Shown: positions 1 to 8,175, counted from the first letter of the stretch. The stretch: 64,000 nt of DNA from Peribacillus saganii (GCF_003429095.1 NZ_QVTE01000030.1:62001-126000), one strand, 5' to 3'. Notes: generated from the letters alone by a model not told the origin. Made by a program: numbers and translations.

Positions 1-151
1 AGTCATAAGCTTACACTAACGAGTAGAATAACACCTTTTGGCCTATCCTACATCTGTATCTGGGTACATCGAATGGTTATATTTTCAAACTATTAAATAT
101 TTTTCCAAAATACTGTAGATTCGTATTATCAAGTGAAAGGGGTGTGTGTAT

Positions 152-1681
152 ATGTATCAAAATAAGAAACCGAAAAAGCCTTTTTTATTATTCCTTATGG
201 CCTTATTAATACTTTTTCCATTTTCCGCCGAGAATCAGGCATTATTTGCATCGGCCTCAGGGGAAACTGCTCAATCAAATATAACCCAGCCGGTAACTTT
301 AAAAGCTAAGATAGACAGTTTATTAAAGGACGAGGGGCTGGAAGGAGCGTTAACAGGAGTTAGTGTCAGAAACGCCAAAACAGGGGAAATCTTATATTCC
401 AATCTCGGTAATACACGGTTGCACCCTGCTTCCAATATGAAACTGATAACTGCCGCAGCAGCATTGGAAAAACTCGGAACAGACTATCAATTTACTACGG
501 AAATATGGACTGATGGAACTGTTACGGGTGGAGTTCTTCAAGGAAATCTATATTTAAAGGGAAAGGGTGATCCTACTCTTTTAAGAAATGATCTTGATCA
601 GTTTGCAAAGGATATAAAAGCAAAAGGTATACATAAGATTAAAGGAGACTTGATTGCTGATGATAGCTGGTATGACGATGTCCGCTACTCACAGGATTTG
701 AATTGGTCCGATGAGTTTAACTATACCGGTGCTCAAGTGTCAGCGCTGACCCTTTCTCCAAATGAAGATTATGACGCTGGAACGGTCATCGTGGAGGCAA
801 GCCCAGCAGCTAAAATTGGAGAGAGCGCTCAAGTGAAACTGATACCTACAACCGATTATGTGGCTATTGTAAATAAAACAGAAACAGTTGGAGAGAATGA
901 ACCAAAAAGAATTTCGGTTACTAGAGAGCATGGAACAAATAAGATTATAGTAGAAGGTACAATCCCGTTGAATGGATCGAAATCAAGAAGCTGGATTGCC
1001 GTATGGGAGCCAGCGGGTTATGTACTTGATATTTTCAATAGGTCTCTTCAACAGAATGGTGTGAAGCTGATCGGAAAATCAGACAAAAAAATGGGCGTTA
1101 CTCCACAGAATGCAACTTTTCTGACCCTTAAGAAATCAATGCCGCTAAAGGAACTGCTCATTCCATTTATGAAGCTGAGCAATAACGGGCATGCCGAAAC
1201 GCTTACCAAAGAAATGGGGAAGGCAGTATACGGGGAAGGCAGCTGGGATAAAGGTCTTCAAGTACTTGAGGAATGGCTTGCAGATTCAGGGCTTAATAGC
1301 AGCACGATTGTTCTCCGGGATGGCTCGGGTATGTCTCATAAAACGTTGATCCCAGCCAACGAGCTAACAGAACTTCTTTATTCTTTACAGGATAAAAGCT
1401 GGTTCCCTTCATTTGAAGATTCCCTGCCGGTAGCAGGAATAACTGACCGTTTGGTTGGAGGAACATTGCGTTCCCGTATGACACATCAATCGACAAAAGG
1501 AAATGTGAAGGCAAAGACTGGCTCATTAACCGGGGTTTCCACTCTTTCGGGTTATGTAACAACACAGGACGGAGAGAAACTGATTTTCTCTATTATGAAT
1601 AATAACCATCTCAGTTCTTCCGTGTCTAAGGTAGAAGACGCGATTGTAATTGAACTAGCGGCTCATGAATTTAAAAAATAA
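152..1681 (+). CDS. dacB: D-alanyl-D-alanine carboxypeptidase/endopeptidase (PBP4 type, peptidase S13)
   Basis: Low-molecular-mass penicillin-binding protein that trims or cross-cut-hydrolyses peptidoglycan peptides outside the membrane. The 509-residue product begins with a Lys-rich stretch and a hydrophobic segment (about residues 11-30), consistent with an export signal. The three active-site motifs of family S13 are visible: SxxK (S94-NMK), SxN (LSNNGHAE) and KTG (AKTGSLTG). Length fits the family, which has an inserted domain between the first two motifs. I chose ATG 152 over the upstream GTG 146 because the GAAAGGGG ribosome-binding site at 135-142 is better spaced from 152. The gene stands alone and ends in a strong terminator. 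B. subtilis calls its S13 enzyme DacC/PBP4a, so the symbol is a family name. Confidence 0.9.
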   Translation: MYQNKKPKKPFLLFLMALLILFPFSAENQALFASASGETAQSNITQPVTLKAKIDSLLKDEGLEGALTGVSVRNAKTGEILYSNLGNTRLHPASNMKLITAAAALEKLGTDYQFTTEIWTDGTVTGGVLQGNLYLKGKGDPTLLRNDLDQFAKDIKAKGIHKIKGDLIADDSWYDDVRYSQDLNWSDEFNYTGAQVSALTLSPNEDYDAGTVIVEASPAAKIGESAQVKLIPTTDYVAIVNKTETVGENEPKRISVTREHGTNKIIVEGTIPLNGSKSRSWIAVWEPAGYVLDIFNRSLQQNGVKLIGKSDKKMGVTPQNATFLTLKKSMPLKELLIPFMKLSNNGHAETLTKEMGKAVYGEGSWDKGLQVLEEWLADSGLNSSTIVLRDGSGMSHKTLIPANELTELLYSLQDKSWFPSFEDSLPVAGITDRLVGGTLRSRMTHQSTKGNVKAKTGSLTGVSTLSGYVTTQDGEKLIFSIMNNNHLSSSVSKVEDAIVIELAAHEFKK

Positions 1682-1683
1682 AC

Positions 1684-1732
1684 TAAAAAGCTGTTCCAGG
1701 AGTCACTTCACTTCGGAGCAGCTTTTTTATTT
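1684..1732 (+). terminator. Rho-independent terminator of the dacB-type gene
   Basis: AAGCTGTTCC pairs with GGAGCAGCTT across a short loop and is followed by a run of T, directly after the stop codon of the PBP gene. Confidence 0.85.
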
Positions 1733-1766
1733 TCCAGTGAATGATAACTTTTTAGAAGCCTGCTTA

Positions 1767-1813
1767 TTGACAGTAAAATATAAACATGCTATCTTTATCT
1801 TGAATTAAAGATA
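1767..1813 (+). promoter_or_regulatory. Promoter with MhqR-like operator ahead of the dioxygenase
   Basis: TTGACA (1767-1772), a 17-bp spacer and TATCTT (1790-1795) form a sigma-A promoter. Directly downstream lies TATCTTGAATTAAAGATA (1796-1813), arms TATCTT/AAGATA. It resembles the ATCT...AGAT dyad bound by the MarR-type quinone sensor MhqR of B. subtilis, which controls ring-cleaving dioxygenases of this kind. Position over the transcription start implies repression. The regulator gene itself is not in this window, so the assignment is by similarity of site and target only. Confidence 0.6.
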
Positions 1814-1957
1814 TATGAATTAAGACTATTTTTGTGCCATATAAAATGATTAATACTAGAAATTTTAGGAAAAATGAAAGAGTATGTAACGGTTGATATC
1901 ATTCCCTTAGAGGAATGTAGTACGAAACATGATAAAAGGTTGATGGGAGGAATAATT

Positions 1958-2935
1958 ATGAACAGCTTAAAGGGAGTACATCACGTCACAGCTATTACAA
2001 GCAGCGCAGAGAAGAATTATGAGTTTTTCACATTTGTTTTAGGTATGCGATTGGTAAAGAAAACGGTTAATCAGGATGATATCCAGACATATCACTTGTT
2101 TTTTGCCGATGATACAGGCAGTCCGGGTACAGATATGACGTTCTTCGATTTTCCTGGCATTCCAAAAGGTGTTCATGGTACGGATGAAATATCTAAAACG
2201 TCCTTTCGGGTACCAAGTGATACAGCCATTGAATATTGGGTCAAGCGGTTTGACCGTCTAGAGGTAAAGCATTCCGGGATTACAGAGCAATTTGGTAAAA
2301 AGACACTGTCTTTCGTTGATTTTGATGACCAGCAATATCAATTAATTTCAGATGAAAATAATAAAGGTGTAGAGGCTGGTACACCATGGCAGAATGGGCC
2401 GATCCCGCTTGAGTATGCTATTACCGGCTTAGGCCCAATCTTTGTTCGTGTTTCTAACTTCGATTACTTTAAGGACATGATGCAGAAGGTTCTATCATTT
2501 AAAGAAATTGCTCAAGAAGGATCTTTCCATCTTTTTGAAGTTGGTGAAGGAGGGAATGGTGCGCAGGTGGTAGCAGAGTATAATGCAATTCTTCCTCAAG
2601 CGCGGCAGGGGTATGGTACGGTTCACCATGCTGCATTCCGGGTGGACGACCGTTCAGTACTGGAAGAGTGGGATAAACGGTTAAGAAGCTTTGGATTCCA
2701 AACATCCGGTTTTGTTGATCGCTTCTTTTTTGGATCTTTGTACTCCAGGGTTTCTCCGCAGATTTTATTTGAGTTTGCAACCGATGGTCCAGGATTCATG
2801 GGCGATGAGCCGTATGAAACTTTGGGTGAAAAATTGTCATTGCCTCCATTTTTGGAACCGAAGCGTGAACAAATTGAACGGCTGGTTCGGCCGATTGACA
2901 CTGTGAGAAGTACACAACAATTTATCAAAGAATAA
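1958..2935 (+). CDS. Ring-cleaving dioxygenase (VOC superfamily, MhqO/MhqA/MhqE type)
   Basis: Two-module vicinal-oxygen-chelate dioxygenase of 325 residues, related to the extradiol dioxygenases that detoxify hydroquinones and catechols in Bacillus. Metal ligands of the 2-His-1-Glu type are visible: His in KGVHHVTAI near the N-terminus, His in TVHHAAFRVDD, and Glu in ILFEFATDGPGF. An in-frame upstream ATG at 1874 would add 28 residues, but GGGAGG at 1945-1950 sits 7 nt before ATG 1958 and homology starts there. An MhqR-like operator precedes it, which agrees with induction by quinones. I cannot separate MhqA, MhqE and MhqO from sequence alone. Confidence 0.85.
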   Translation: MNSLKGVHHVTAITSSAEKNYEFFTFVLGMRLVKKTVNQDDIQTYHLFFADDTGSPGTDMTFFDFPGIPKGVHGTDEISKTSFRVPSDTAIEYWVKRFDRLEVKHSGITEQFGKKTLSFVDFDDQQYQLISDENNKGVEAGTPWQNGPIPLEYAITGLGPIFVRVSNFDYFKDMMQKVLSFKEIAQEGSFHLFEVGEGGNGAQVVAEYNAILPQARQGYGTVHHAAFRVDDRSVLEEWDKRLRSFGFQTSGFVDRFFFGSLYSRVSPQILFEFATDGPGFMGDEPYETLGEKLSLPPFLEPKREQIERLVRPIDTVRSTQQFIKE

Positions 2936-2936
2936 T

Positions 2937-2983
2937 AAGAAAGACCACCCTAATGCTGATTTAACATGGGGGTGGTCTTTCTT
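2937..2983 (+). terminator. Strong terminator after the dioxygenase
   Basis: A perfect 14-bp stem (2937-2950 with 2970-2983) whose right arm ends in TCTTTCTT follows the stop codon within a few bases. Confidence 0.8.
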
Positions 2984-3098
2984 GTGTAAAAAAAGTGTCT
3001 CGGTAGAACTCTGTGCAATGCATGGGAGGGGGTGTGGAAAAAGCATAACCAATGGTTTAGAATGGTAAATAATTTAGCATAAAATGAGGATGAATGGG

Positions 3099-3992
3099 AT
3101 GTTACATGAATTTACGATTACAATGCTGCTTAAGAAAGCAGATGAAGCGATTGAAAAACTAAATCAATATGGTTTTTACAATACATATTACGACCAGCCA
3201 ATCGAACAGTTTGCTGAGGAAAATGGATATGGGTTTGTTGAACTCAAGGATGTTGATGTTGAATTAAAAGTTATTTTAGAAAAAACGAACGTTTTCTCAG
3301 TTGACTCAAAAAAAGCCAGGGAAGAGTTAGCCGCGATTTTAGAGGTGGGAACGGAAGACATTCAGTATAAATTTATTGAAACACAAGATTGGCAGCAGCC
3401 TTTTCCGGTTATCGATCTAGGGAATGGGTGGTTCATAAAGCCAACTCTTACGCAAGAAAAGGTGGAAGGCCGTGTTATCCACTTTGAACCGCCCAGGGCG
3501 TTTGGTTCGGGATTGCATGGAACGACCCAAGATTGCCTGCGTTTTATTTTAAAAGAAGATTTGCAAGGGAAAAGGGTGCTTGATTTGGGAGCGGGAGCGG
3601 GGTTATTAAGCATTGGTGCAGCTCTTGTTGGTGCAGAACAGGTGATGTCTGTAGACGTCGAGGATGTTAAAGCAGAAGTGTTGTACAATGCAGGTTTAAA
3701 CAAAGTAGAGAATAATATTTCTGTTTTACAAGGAAATGTCCTGCTTCCTGACATTCAAATAGAGGGTGTGTTTGATTGGATTTTTGTGAATATCGCGGCA
3801 AAAGAAATTGAACAATTACTGCCTTTTCTGAATAGCCATCTGTTAATGGATGGAAAGCTGTTGTTATCAGGCATGGTCGACTGGAACTACAAAGAAACCT
3901 TATTACTATATAAAGAAAAAGGATATGTCGCTGAAAAAATTGTACATTCCGAAGAATGGGTGACTGCGTTGCTTACGAAGAAAAGAATATGA
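3099..3992 (+). CDS. PrmA-like class I methyltransferase (ribosomal protein L11 methyltransferase family)
   Basis: About 298 residues. The C-terminal half is a Rossmann methyltransferase: the PrmA signature before it reads FEPPRAFGSGLHGTT (PrmA proper has DPGLAFGTGTHPTT), followed by the SAM-binding VLDLGAGAGLLSIGA and VDWIFVNIAA-like motif IV (FDWIFVNIAAKE). The N-terminal half is a substrate-recognition region. The changed signature (no Asp-Pro, His-Gly instead of His-Pro) suggests a paralogue of the housekeeping prmA, which normally lies beside dnaJ, so the substrate may not be L11. ATGs at 3084 and 3090 are also possible; 3099 has TGAGG nine bases upstream. Single gene with its own terminator. 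Confidence 0.75.
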   Translation: MLHEFTITMLLKKADEAIEKLNQYGFYNTYYDQPIEQFAEENGYGFVELKDVDVELKVILEKTNVFSVDSKKAREELAAILEVGTEDIQYKFIETQDWQQPFPVIDLGNGWFIKPTLTQEKVEGRVIHFEPPRAFGSGLHGTTQDCLRFILKEDLQGKRVLDLGAGAGLLSIGAALVGAEQVMSVDVEDVKAEVLYNAGLNKVENNISVLQGNVLLPDIQIEGVFDWIFVNIAAKEIEQLLPFLNSHLLMDGKLLLSGMVDWNYKETLLLYKEKGYVAEKIVHSEEWVTALLTKKRI

Positions 3993-4047
3993 GTTAGAGG
4001 CATAATGCCTTGATTAATGTTTATATTGTTTGGTGAGTTTTTGAGCG

Positions 4048-4071
4048 AGCTGCCAATATGGCAGCTTTTTT
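4048..4071 (+). terminator. Terminator after the PrmA-like gene
   Basis: GCTGCC-AATAT-GGCAGC followed by TTTTTT, about 55 bases after the stop codon. Confidence 0.85.
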
Positions 4072-4088
4072 AATAGATAATAACAAAT

Positions 4089-4312
4089 CACTTTTTTAAC
4101 AAGTACAGATGTCTGCTCCAGCCCTGTCGAACAGGACGTTCCAGAACTAAGTCTAGTTCCTTTGTCAGGAAGCGGAACAGAACAGAGTGCCGTTGTAATA
4201 GGACAAGGAAGGCCTCGGCAGAGATATATTCAACGAACAAAGTGTTAGTTTTGTGTGGACGTTACAATCTTAAACGTTCTTCCTCTGACCAGGGCGCTAA
4301 GCAATTTCTGCA
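4089..4312. repeat. Degenerate intergenic repeat, copy 1
   Basis: Starts TTTTTTAACAAGTACAGATG then TCTGCTCCAGCCC, and ends near CTCTGACCAGGGCGC. The same start and end words frame copy 2 (5430-5558). They match my memory of a common Bacillus intergenic repeat (GTCTAGCTCCAGCGCC ... GGCGCTTGCGCTTTTCT). The middle is heavily diverged. No ORF is supported here, and nothing else is seen between 4072 and 4458. Confidence 0.55.
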
Positions 4313-4458
4313 ACCGGATTGATAAAGTGGGCCAGCTAAAAAAAACCGGCAGGCAAACACTGTTTTATTGAATATTAAAAATGAATATCCCTCAAACGTT
4401 TTTGATATGCTATTGTTGTTTTATGGCTTTTTTATAAATAATAGACGCGGGAATACTT

Positions 4459-4650
4459 ATGGCGGATGTTAGCGTAATAATGACATGGACCTTTTATGAA
4501 GAAACGCAGGTTCCACAAGAGATACAGGATATTCTGATTGAGGGAGATGCCGCAGAGATTGCCTGCAAAACGGTGAGAGACGTGGCTGTGGTTACAAATA
4601 AAAGAATTATTAATGCTGACCGCCAGGGAATTACCGGGAAAAAAGTAGGA
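4459..4650 (+). pseudogene. Truncated bacterial PH-domain protein (bPH_1/DUF1696-like) remnant
   Basis: The reading frame encodes TFYEETQVPQEIQDIL, then IACKTVRDVAVVTNKRII and ADRQGITGKKV. This matches the N-terminal half of the small bacterial pleckstrin-homology proteins of Bacillus, where it continues with a further 60-70 residues. Here homology stops right after GITGKKV. The frame then reads into unrelated sequence overlapping the SGNH hydrolase start. No ribosome-binding site is evident before 4459. I read it as a 3'-truncated fossil joined to the next gene by deletion. Confidence 0.6.
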
Positions 4651-4669
4651 ATGTTGAGGAGGGTTAATA

Positions 4670-5371
4670 ATGAGGAAATTAATAATGAGTTGTATTGCTG
4701 TTTCTTTTCTTTTGCTCTCGATTGTTTCGGCAAGAGCTGACGCTGCCGGTTTTGTTGGTTTTGGGGACAGCAATACAGCAGGGACATACTTTCAATCGTA
4801 TGGATATAACTTAAATCATCGCTGGGTCGTCCTGACAGGTGCAGTGAATGCAGGGATTAGCGGCAACCATACAAACCAGGCAATGAAACGTTTCAATTCT
4901 GATGTAATTGGAAAAAAACCCGCTAGTGTGTCAATTATGTTTGGCCAAAATGATGGGCTATTACTTGATAATGGCAGACCCCAGGTTGATAAGGCAAAAT
5001 TTGAGCAAAATATTACCAGCATGGTTACTCAATTAAAAGCTAAAAAAATAAAAGTATTGTTAATGACAAGTATACCTGTACATCAAACACTCTACTATTT
5101 GAAGTATCCAGAGAAAAAACAGCTGTATGTGGATAAAGGCGGAATCCGGCTATGGCTTAATAGTTATAATGAGGTTATCCGTAAAGTCGCTAAGGCGCAA
5201 AAAGTGCAGCTTGTAGACAACTATGCGAATGCCTGGATTAAAGCAGGGGGTGGAGCGGGGTCCGATGCACAGCTTACGAAAAGCGGCCTGATTGCTCCTG
5301 ATGGTTTCCATTGGACACCGAAAGGCCATAGCATGATGGCTTACTCTATTAAATATTATTTAGCGAGATAG
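4670..5371 (+). CDS. Secreted SGNH/GDSL-type hydrolase
   Basis: A 233-residue protein with a signal peptide (MRKLIMSC then a hydrophobic core, likely cut after ARADA). The mature part has the SGNH blocks: FGDSN with nucleophile S34 (block I), Gly in NAGISGNHT (block II), GQND (block III) and DGFHWTPKGH carrying the catalytic Asp/His (block V). The family comprises esterases, lipases and deacetylases; substrate cannot be told from sequence. GAGGAGG lies just before the ATG. The translation start is immediately downstream of a truncated PH-domain gene, so its original promoter context may have been lost or replaced. Confidence 0.85.
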   Translation: MRKLIMSCIAVSFLLLSIVSARADAAGFVGFGDSNTAGTYFQSYGYNLNHRWVVLTGAVNAGISGNHTNQAMKRFNSDVIGKKPASVSIMFGQNDGLLLDNGRPQVDKAKFEQNITSMVTQLKAKKIKVLLMTSIPVHQTLYYLKYPEKKQLYVDKGGIRLWLNSYNEVIRKVAKAQKVQLVDNYANAWIKAGGGAGSDAQLTKSGLIAPDGFHWTPKGHSMMAYSIKYYLAR

Positions 5372-5429
5372 ACCTATGCTGTTACTCCGTCGCGTCTGCA
5401 CTTTAGTACATAAGTAAGTTTAACTTTTT

Positions 5430-5558
5430 TACAAGTACAGATGTCTAGCTCCAGCGCCCAGCAACTTTTTTTCCGCAGGAAAATAAAGCCACGACAAACA
5501 GGACGTGGCGACCTTAGCCGTTTTTCCTCTGCCAGGGCGCGTGTGCTTTTCGTGTAAG
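5430..5558. repeat. Degenerate intergenic repeat, copy 2
   Basis: Contains AACTTTTTTACAAGTACAG and TGTCTAGCTCCAGCGCCCAG, an internal ACGACAAACAGGACGTGGC hairpin, and ends CAGGGCGCGTGTGCTTTTCG. It abuts the ribosome-binding site of the next gene. Same family as copies at 4089, 24515 and 58230. Confidence 0.65.
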
Positions 5559-5568
5559 GAGCGGATCA

Positions 5569-6180
5569 ATGAAAGAATATTATTACGATAAGCTGCTGAA
5601 TGTTAAAACGAGTGGTGATCAAAAAGGATTTAACGAGTCCCTGCATTATCACCGCTATGAACCAACGCCATATAGTGCCCTCGAGATATTTTCCAGTAAT
5701 TACAAAATGAAGCGTACGGACCGCATGGTTGATTTTGGCTGCGGGAAAGGGCGTTTAAGCTTCTATGTTAACTATGTCTACAATGCCTCTGTTGTAGGCG
5801 TGGAAATGAATGATGACTTTTACCATAAAGCGATAGCAAACCAAAATAGTTATTTTCAGAATTTCAAAAATAGAAGAGATAAATTTCAATTCTATCACGG
5901 CTTGGCTGAAGATTATCCGATAGATTCAGCCGATAACCGGTTTTATTTTTTCAATCCGTTTTCAATTCAGGTGTTTCGGATTATCATCAACAACATATTG
6001 ATTTCAGTAGAAAAAGCAGAGAGGGATATAGAGCTGATTTTATATTATCCATCCGATGATTACATTTATTTTTTGGAAAACCAGACACTCTTCGATTTGA
6101 AGGAGGAAGTCACGCTGCCAGGTTTATCTGAACATAACCCTTACGAGAGATTCTTAATTTACCGATTATCCTATTATTAA
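5569..6180 (+). CDS. SAM-dependent methyltransferase, class I
   Basis: A 203-residue protein. The SAM-binding motif MVDFGCGKGRLSFYVNYV is followed by an acidic strand end, VVGVEMND, as in Rossmann methyltransferases. The later FFNPFSIQVFRIIINNI corresponds to the motif IV/V region. The N-terminus (KEYYYDKLLNVKT) is typical of a group of uncharacterised Bacillus methyltransferases. GTAAGGAGCG gives a good ribosome-binding site. The substrate is unknown. Monocistronic; the upstream repeat copy 2 ends right at its leader. Confidence 0.8.
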   Translation: MKEYYYDKLLNVKTSGDQKGFNESLHYHRYEPTPYSALEIFSSNYKMKRTDRMVDFGCGKGRLSFYVNYVYNASVVGVEMNDDFYHKAIANQNSYFQNFKNRRDKFQFYHGLAEDYPIDSADNRFYFFNPFSIQVFRIIINNILISVEKAERDIELILYYPSDDYIYFLENQTLFDLKEEVTLPGLSEHNPYERFLIYRLSYY

Positions 6181-6281
6181 AGCAGACTACAGGATTTAGG
6201 AATTAAAAACACAAAGTACCTAAATAAACTAAATTCAGAGAGTCAAGAAACGCAAGTTCCTTGACCCAAGTTTAAGTTAAA

Positions 6282-6527
6282 CTATCGGAATTGGTCTCGA
6301 TCGTAATATTCCCGGTCTGCATTTTCAAAAATTGCTTCATTTAATATTGTTGAATCGGGATCATTAATAATGATGGGTCCCCGGCCACGCGACCCTATTT
6401 GAGGATTTTTATCCCGATTCGTTGATAACCCTGAAACGTCTACAGCATTATGATGTGTTGATTCAGCATTGTTATCACTTTTTGAGTCTAAATTGCCTTC
6501 ATTGGAAAGCGGGTTTCGGTCAGACAT
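6282..6527 (-). CDS. Small hydrophilic hypothetical protein
   Basis: An 81-residue, charged, Asn/Asp-rich protein without membrane segments or cysteine. GGGAGGA lies upstream of the ATG on the minus strand, so translation is plausible. I do not recognise the family. Several similar tiny hydrophilic genes occur in this window (14431, 14728, 15027, 35809, 45089), a pattern common for spore-associated or stress-associated small proteins in Bacillus, but function is not inferred. Confidence 0.6.
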   Translation of the reverse strand: MSDRNPLSNEGNLDSKSDNNAESTHHNAVDVSGLSTNRDKNPQIGSRGRGPIIINDPDSTILNEAIFENADREYYDRDQFR

Positions 6528-6693
6528 TGAGGCTTCCTCCCTCTATAATTTGTCGAGTATGAAAATGAGATGGAAAGCTAAGAAGGGAAGCATTGCTCCC
6601 CTTCATTTTTAATTGCAGTCTCCTGTAATCAATGTGATAGATAAAAAATGTTTTAAAAAGGATTGGAAATTTTGTTTTGCATTTGGTATTCAA

Positions 6694-6933
6694 TCAAATT
6701 CTGCTTTCCACCTGCTGGCATACTTCTTCGGCTGTTAGGCCGCTTGCATCAATAACGGAACATTGAACAGAAGTGGCTTGCATGCCCATCACATTTTCAT
6801 CCTGTCCTGAAATCACGCAGCATTGGCAGCCGTTTGCATCAGATTCCTGTCTTAACTGGACTACTTCATGACCTCTGTCGCGCAATGCCTGCTGTACATT
6901 TGTAAGTGACTGCTCTACACCAATCTTCGCCAT
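6694..6933 (-). CDS. ykuS: YkuS family protein (UPF0180)
   Basis: A 79-residue protein starting [17 protein letters not shown], with [17 protein letters not shown] in the middle and [12 protein letters not shown] at the end. This is the recognisable layout of the Bacillus YkuS/UPF0180 family of unknown function. The CxCC motif is conserved-looking. The longer frame starts at a GTG (6942) but ATG 6933 has GGAGGTG at the right distance. Single gene. Confidence 0.85.
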   Translation of the reverse strand: MAKIGVEQSLTNVQQALRDRGHEVVQLRQESDANGCQCCVISGQDENVMGMQATSVQCSVIDASGLTAEEVCQQVESRI

Positions 6934-7054
6934 GTATAACACCTCCTCGAAAAATATCCTTTGCTTAAAGGGGATATATTATTCTTTATGCTTCTCCCGC
7001 TTATTATTCTTGGTATAGGTGTGTGAATAAGATAAAATTTACTAGTATTTTCTG

Positions 7055-7086
7055 TTGACAGATGCAAATAGTCAGTATAATATAAT
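7055..7086 (+). promoter_or_regulatory. Promoter of the Mn-riboswitch operon
   Basis: TTGACA at 7055-7060 is followed by overlapping TATAAT hexamers at 7076 and 7081 (spacers 15 and 20). Neither spacing is the ideal 17, but the position just upstream of the riboswitch makes this the likely start region. Confidence 0.5.
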
Positions 7087-7106
7087 AAATATAAATAGTT
7101 GAATAG

Positions 7107-7196
7107 CAGTCTCCTAAAGGGGAGTAGCTTTTACAACAAAGTCGTCATTTCGGAGTTCAGCTCCCGGCTTTGTTGGCAACCTGACCGTTGTTAGCA
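7107..7196 (+). ncRNA. yybP-ykoY manganese riboswitch
   Basis: Conserved elements of the yybP-ykoY aptamer are visible: AAAGGGGAGTAGC near the 5' side, GTCGTCATTTCGG in the middle and the GGCTTTGTTGGCAACCTGACC segment on the 3' side. This aptamer binds Mn2+ and usually turns on metal exporters or TerC proteins. A TerC gene of the YkoY type lies downstream at 8202 in the same direction, which supports the call. The adjoining terminator forms the expression platform. Confidence 0.88.
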
Positions 7197-7226
7197 AGAC
7201 CTTTACCAAATGGTAAAGGTCTTTAT
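7197..7226 (+). terminator. Riboswitch expression-platform terminator 1
   Basis: AAGACCTTTACC / GGTAAAGGTCTTT with an AAAT loop and T-rich tail, immediately 3' of the aptamer. Confidence 0.85.
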
Positions 7227-7234
7227 TTGTTTCT

Positions 7235-7269
7235 AAAAACCTTTGCCGAATAGGGTAAAGGTTTTTTTA
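7235..7269 (+). terminator. Second tandem terminator after the riboswitch
   Basis: AAAAACCTTTGCC pairs with GGGTAAAGGTTTTTTT. Its stem is nearly the same sequence as terminator 1, so arms of the two hairpins could cross-pair. It lies between the riboswitch and the first gene. Confidence 0.8.
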
Positions 7270-7306
7270 TTGGTCATTTAATATTTGATAACAGGAGAGA
7301 TTGAGT

Positions 7307-7432
7307 ATGAAAAAAGTAAGAATGTCGTTTGCAGAACTAATTAAGAAGAACAAAGATGAACTTTTAAAGGATAGGACACAGCTAGAAAAGATTGAAAAGC
7401 GGATTGATGAGAAGCATATGGCCAAAAACTAA
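7307..7432 (+). CDS. FbpB-family small basic protein
   Basis: A 41-residue basic protein, MKKVRMSFAELIKKNKDE then LEKIEKRIDEKH. It has the SFxELxxxNKxELLxD...IExRIDEKH pattern of the Bacillus FbpB-like small basic proteins. FbpB of B. subtilis is a Fur-regulated partner of the small RNA FsrA in iron sparing. AGGAGAG lies 8 bases before the ATG. Here it is the first gene behind a manganese riboswitch, not an evident Fur box, which hints at a role tied to Mn. Family call is by pattern memory. Confidence 0.7.
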   Translation: MKKVRMSFAELIKKNKDELLKDRTQLEKIEKRIDEKHMAKN

Positions 7433-7496
7433 TATATGCAGCTGTAGAGTTAAATCAAAGTCATTATAAATTAAATCAATTCAGGAGGGTAATGAA

Positions 7497-7886
7497 GTGT
7501 TATTAAGGAAGTACATGTCATTGTTAGGAATTGGCTCAGCAAAAATTGATCTAATTTTAGAAAAAGACACTTATAAGGCAGGCAATCCAGTTCATGGGTA
7601 TTTTCAAGTCATGGGCGGCACAATCGAGCAGCAGATTAGACGAATCGATTGTGATCTTGTCATGACAGATAAAGCAGAAGGTAGCGAAACGGTTATTGAT
7701 ACAACAACCATGCTTTCAACATCAAGGATTCATTCTGAGGAAACGAATAAAATTCCATTCGCTTTTCAGCTGCCAGCTTCCATCACAGTCTCAAACGAAG
7801 ATATTTCTTACCGTTTTAAAACAAGGCTTACTTTTAATGAGGGAGTGAAAAGTATCGACCAGGATATAATCCAAATAGTGGGATAA
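7497..7886 (+). CDS. Short Spo0M-like (arrestin-fold) protein
   Basis: A 129-residue protein whose MSLLGIGSAKIDLILEKD start, followed by KAGNPVHGYFQVMGG, matches the first domain of Spo0M. Spo0M of B. subtilis is about 258 residues with two arrestin-like beta domains, so this is a one-domain version. GTG 7497 is chosen because GGAGGG at 7484-7489 is 7 bases upstream; the nearby ATG at 7492 is in a frame that stops at once. It lies between the FbpB-like gene and the DUF1232 gene in the riboswitch operon. Function unknown; a membrane- or cell-division-linked role is only suggested by Spo0M. Confidence 0.75.
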   Translation: MLLRKYMSLLGIGSAKIDLILEKDTYKAGNPVHGYFQVMGGTIEQQIRRIDCDLVMTDKAEGSETVIDTTTMLSTSRIHSEETNKIPFAFQLPASITVSNEDISYRFKTRLTFNEGVKSIDQDIIQIVG

Positions 7887-7899
7887 AGAGGTGATTCTA

Positions 7900-8175
7900 T
7901 TGTTCAAGTTTTTTAAACGAATCAAATTTATTTTAAAATTTTGGAAGTTCATACCATTTTTAAAGGATTTCTTTGTATCAAAGGATGTTCAGGCTCACAA
8001 AAAAGCGCTCGGTGTGTTAATGATCCTGACTTATGCGTTCTTCCCTTTCGACTTGATACCGGACTTCCTATCCTTAATAGGAATAGTCGATGATGTGGTG
8101 ATCGCTGGGTTCGTATTAGAAAGAATGGTGGCATTGGCACCGGATTCGCTTAGACATAAACATGGCCTTATCTGA
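7900..8175 (+). CDS. DUF1232 (YkvA-type) small membrane protein
   Basis: A 91-residue protein with the DUF1232 signature FFPFDLIPDFLSLIGIVDDV, preceded by a basic amphipathic stretch and followed by a second hydrophobic segment. The start is TTG 7900, 6 bases after AAAGAGGTG, rather than GTG 7891, which lies inside that ribosome-binding site. It begins 13 bases after the Spo0M-like gene and ends 26 bases before TerC, so it is part of the same operon. Function unknown. Confidence 0.75.
   Translation: MFKFFKRIKFILKFWKFIPFLKDFFVSKDVQAHKKALGVLMILTYAFFPFDLIPDFLSLIGIVDDVVIAGFVLERMVALAPDSLRHKHGLI

Noticed and set aside
6240-6268. Possible hairpin GTCAAGAAAC/GTTCCTTGAC after the methyltransferase gene
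   Set aside because: Contains a mismatch and lacks a T-run; not convincing as a terminator.
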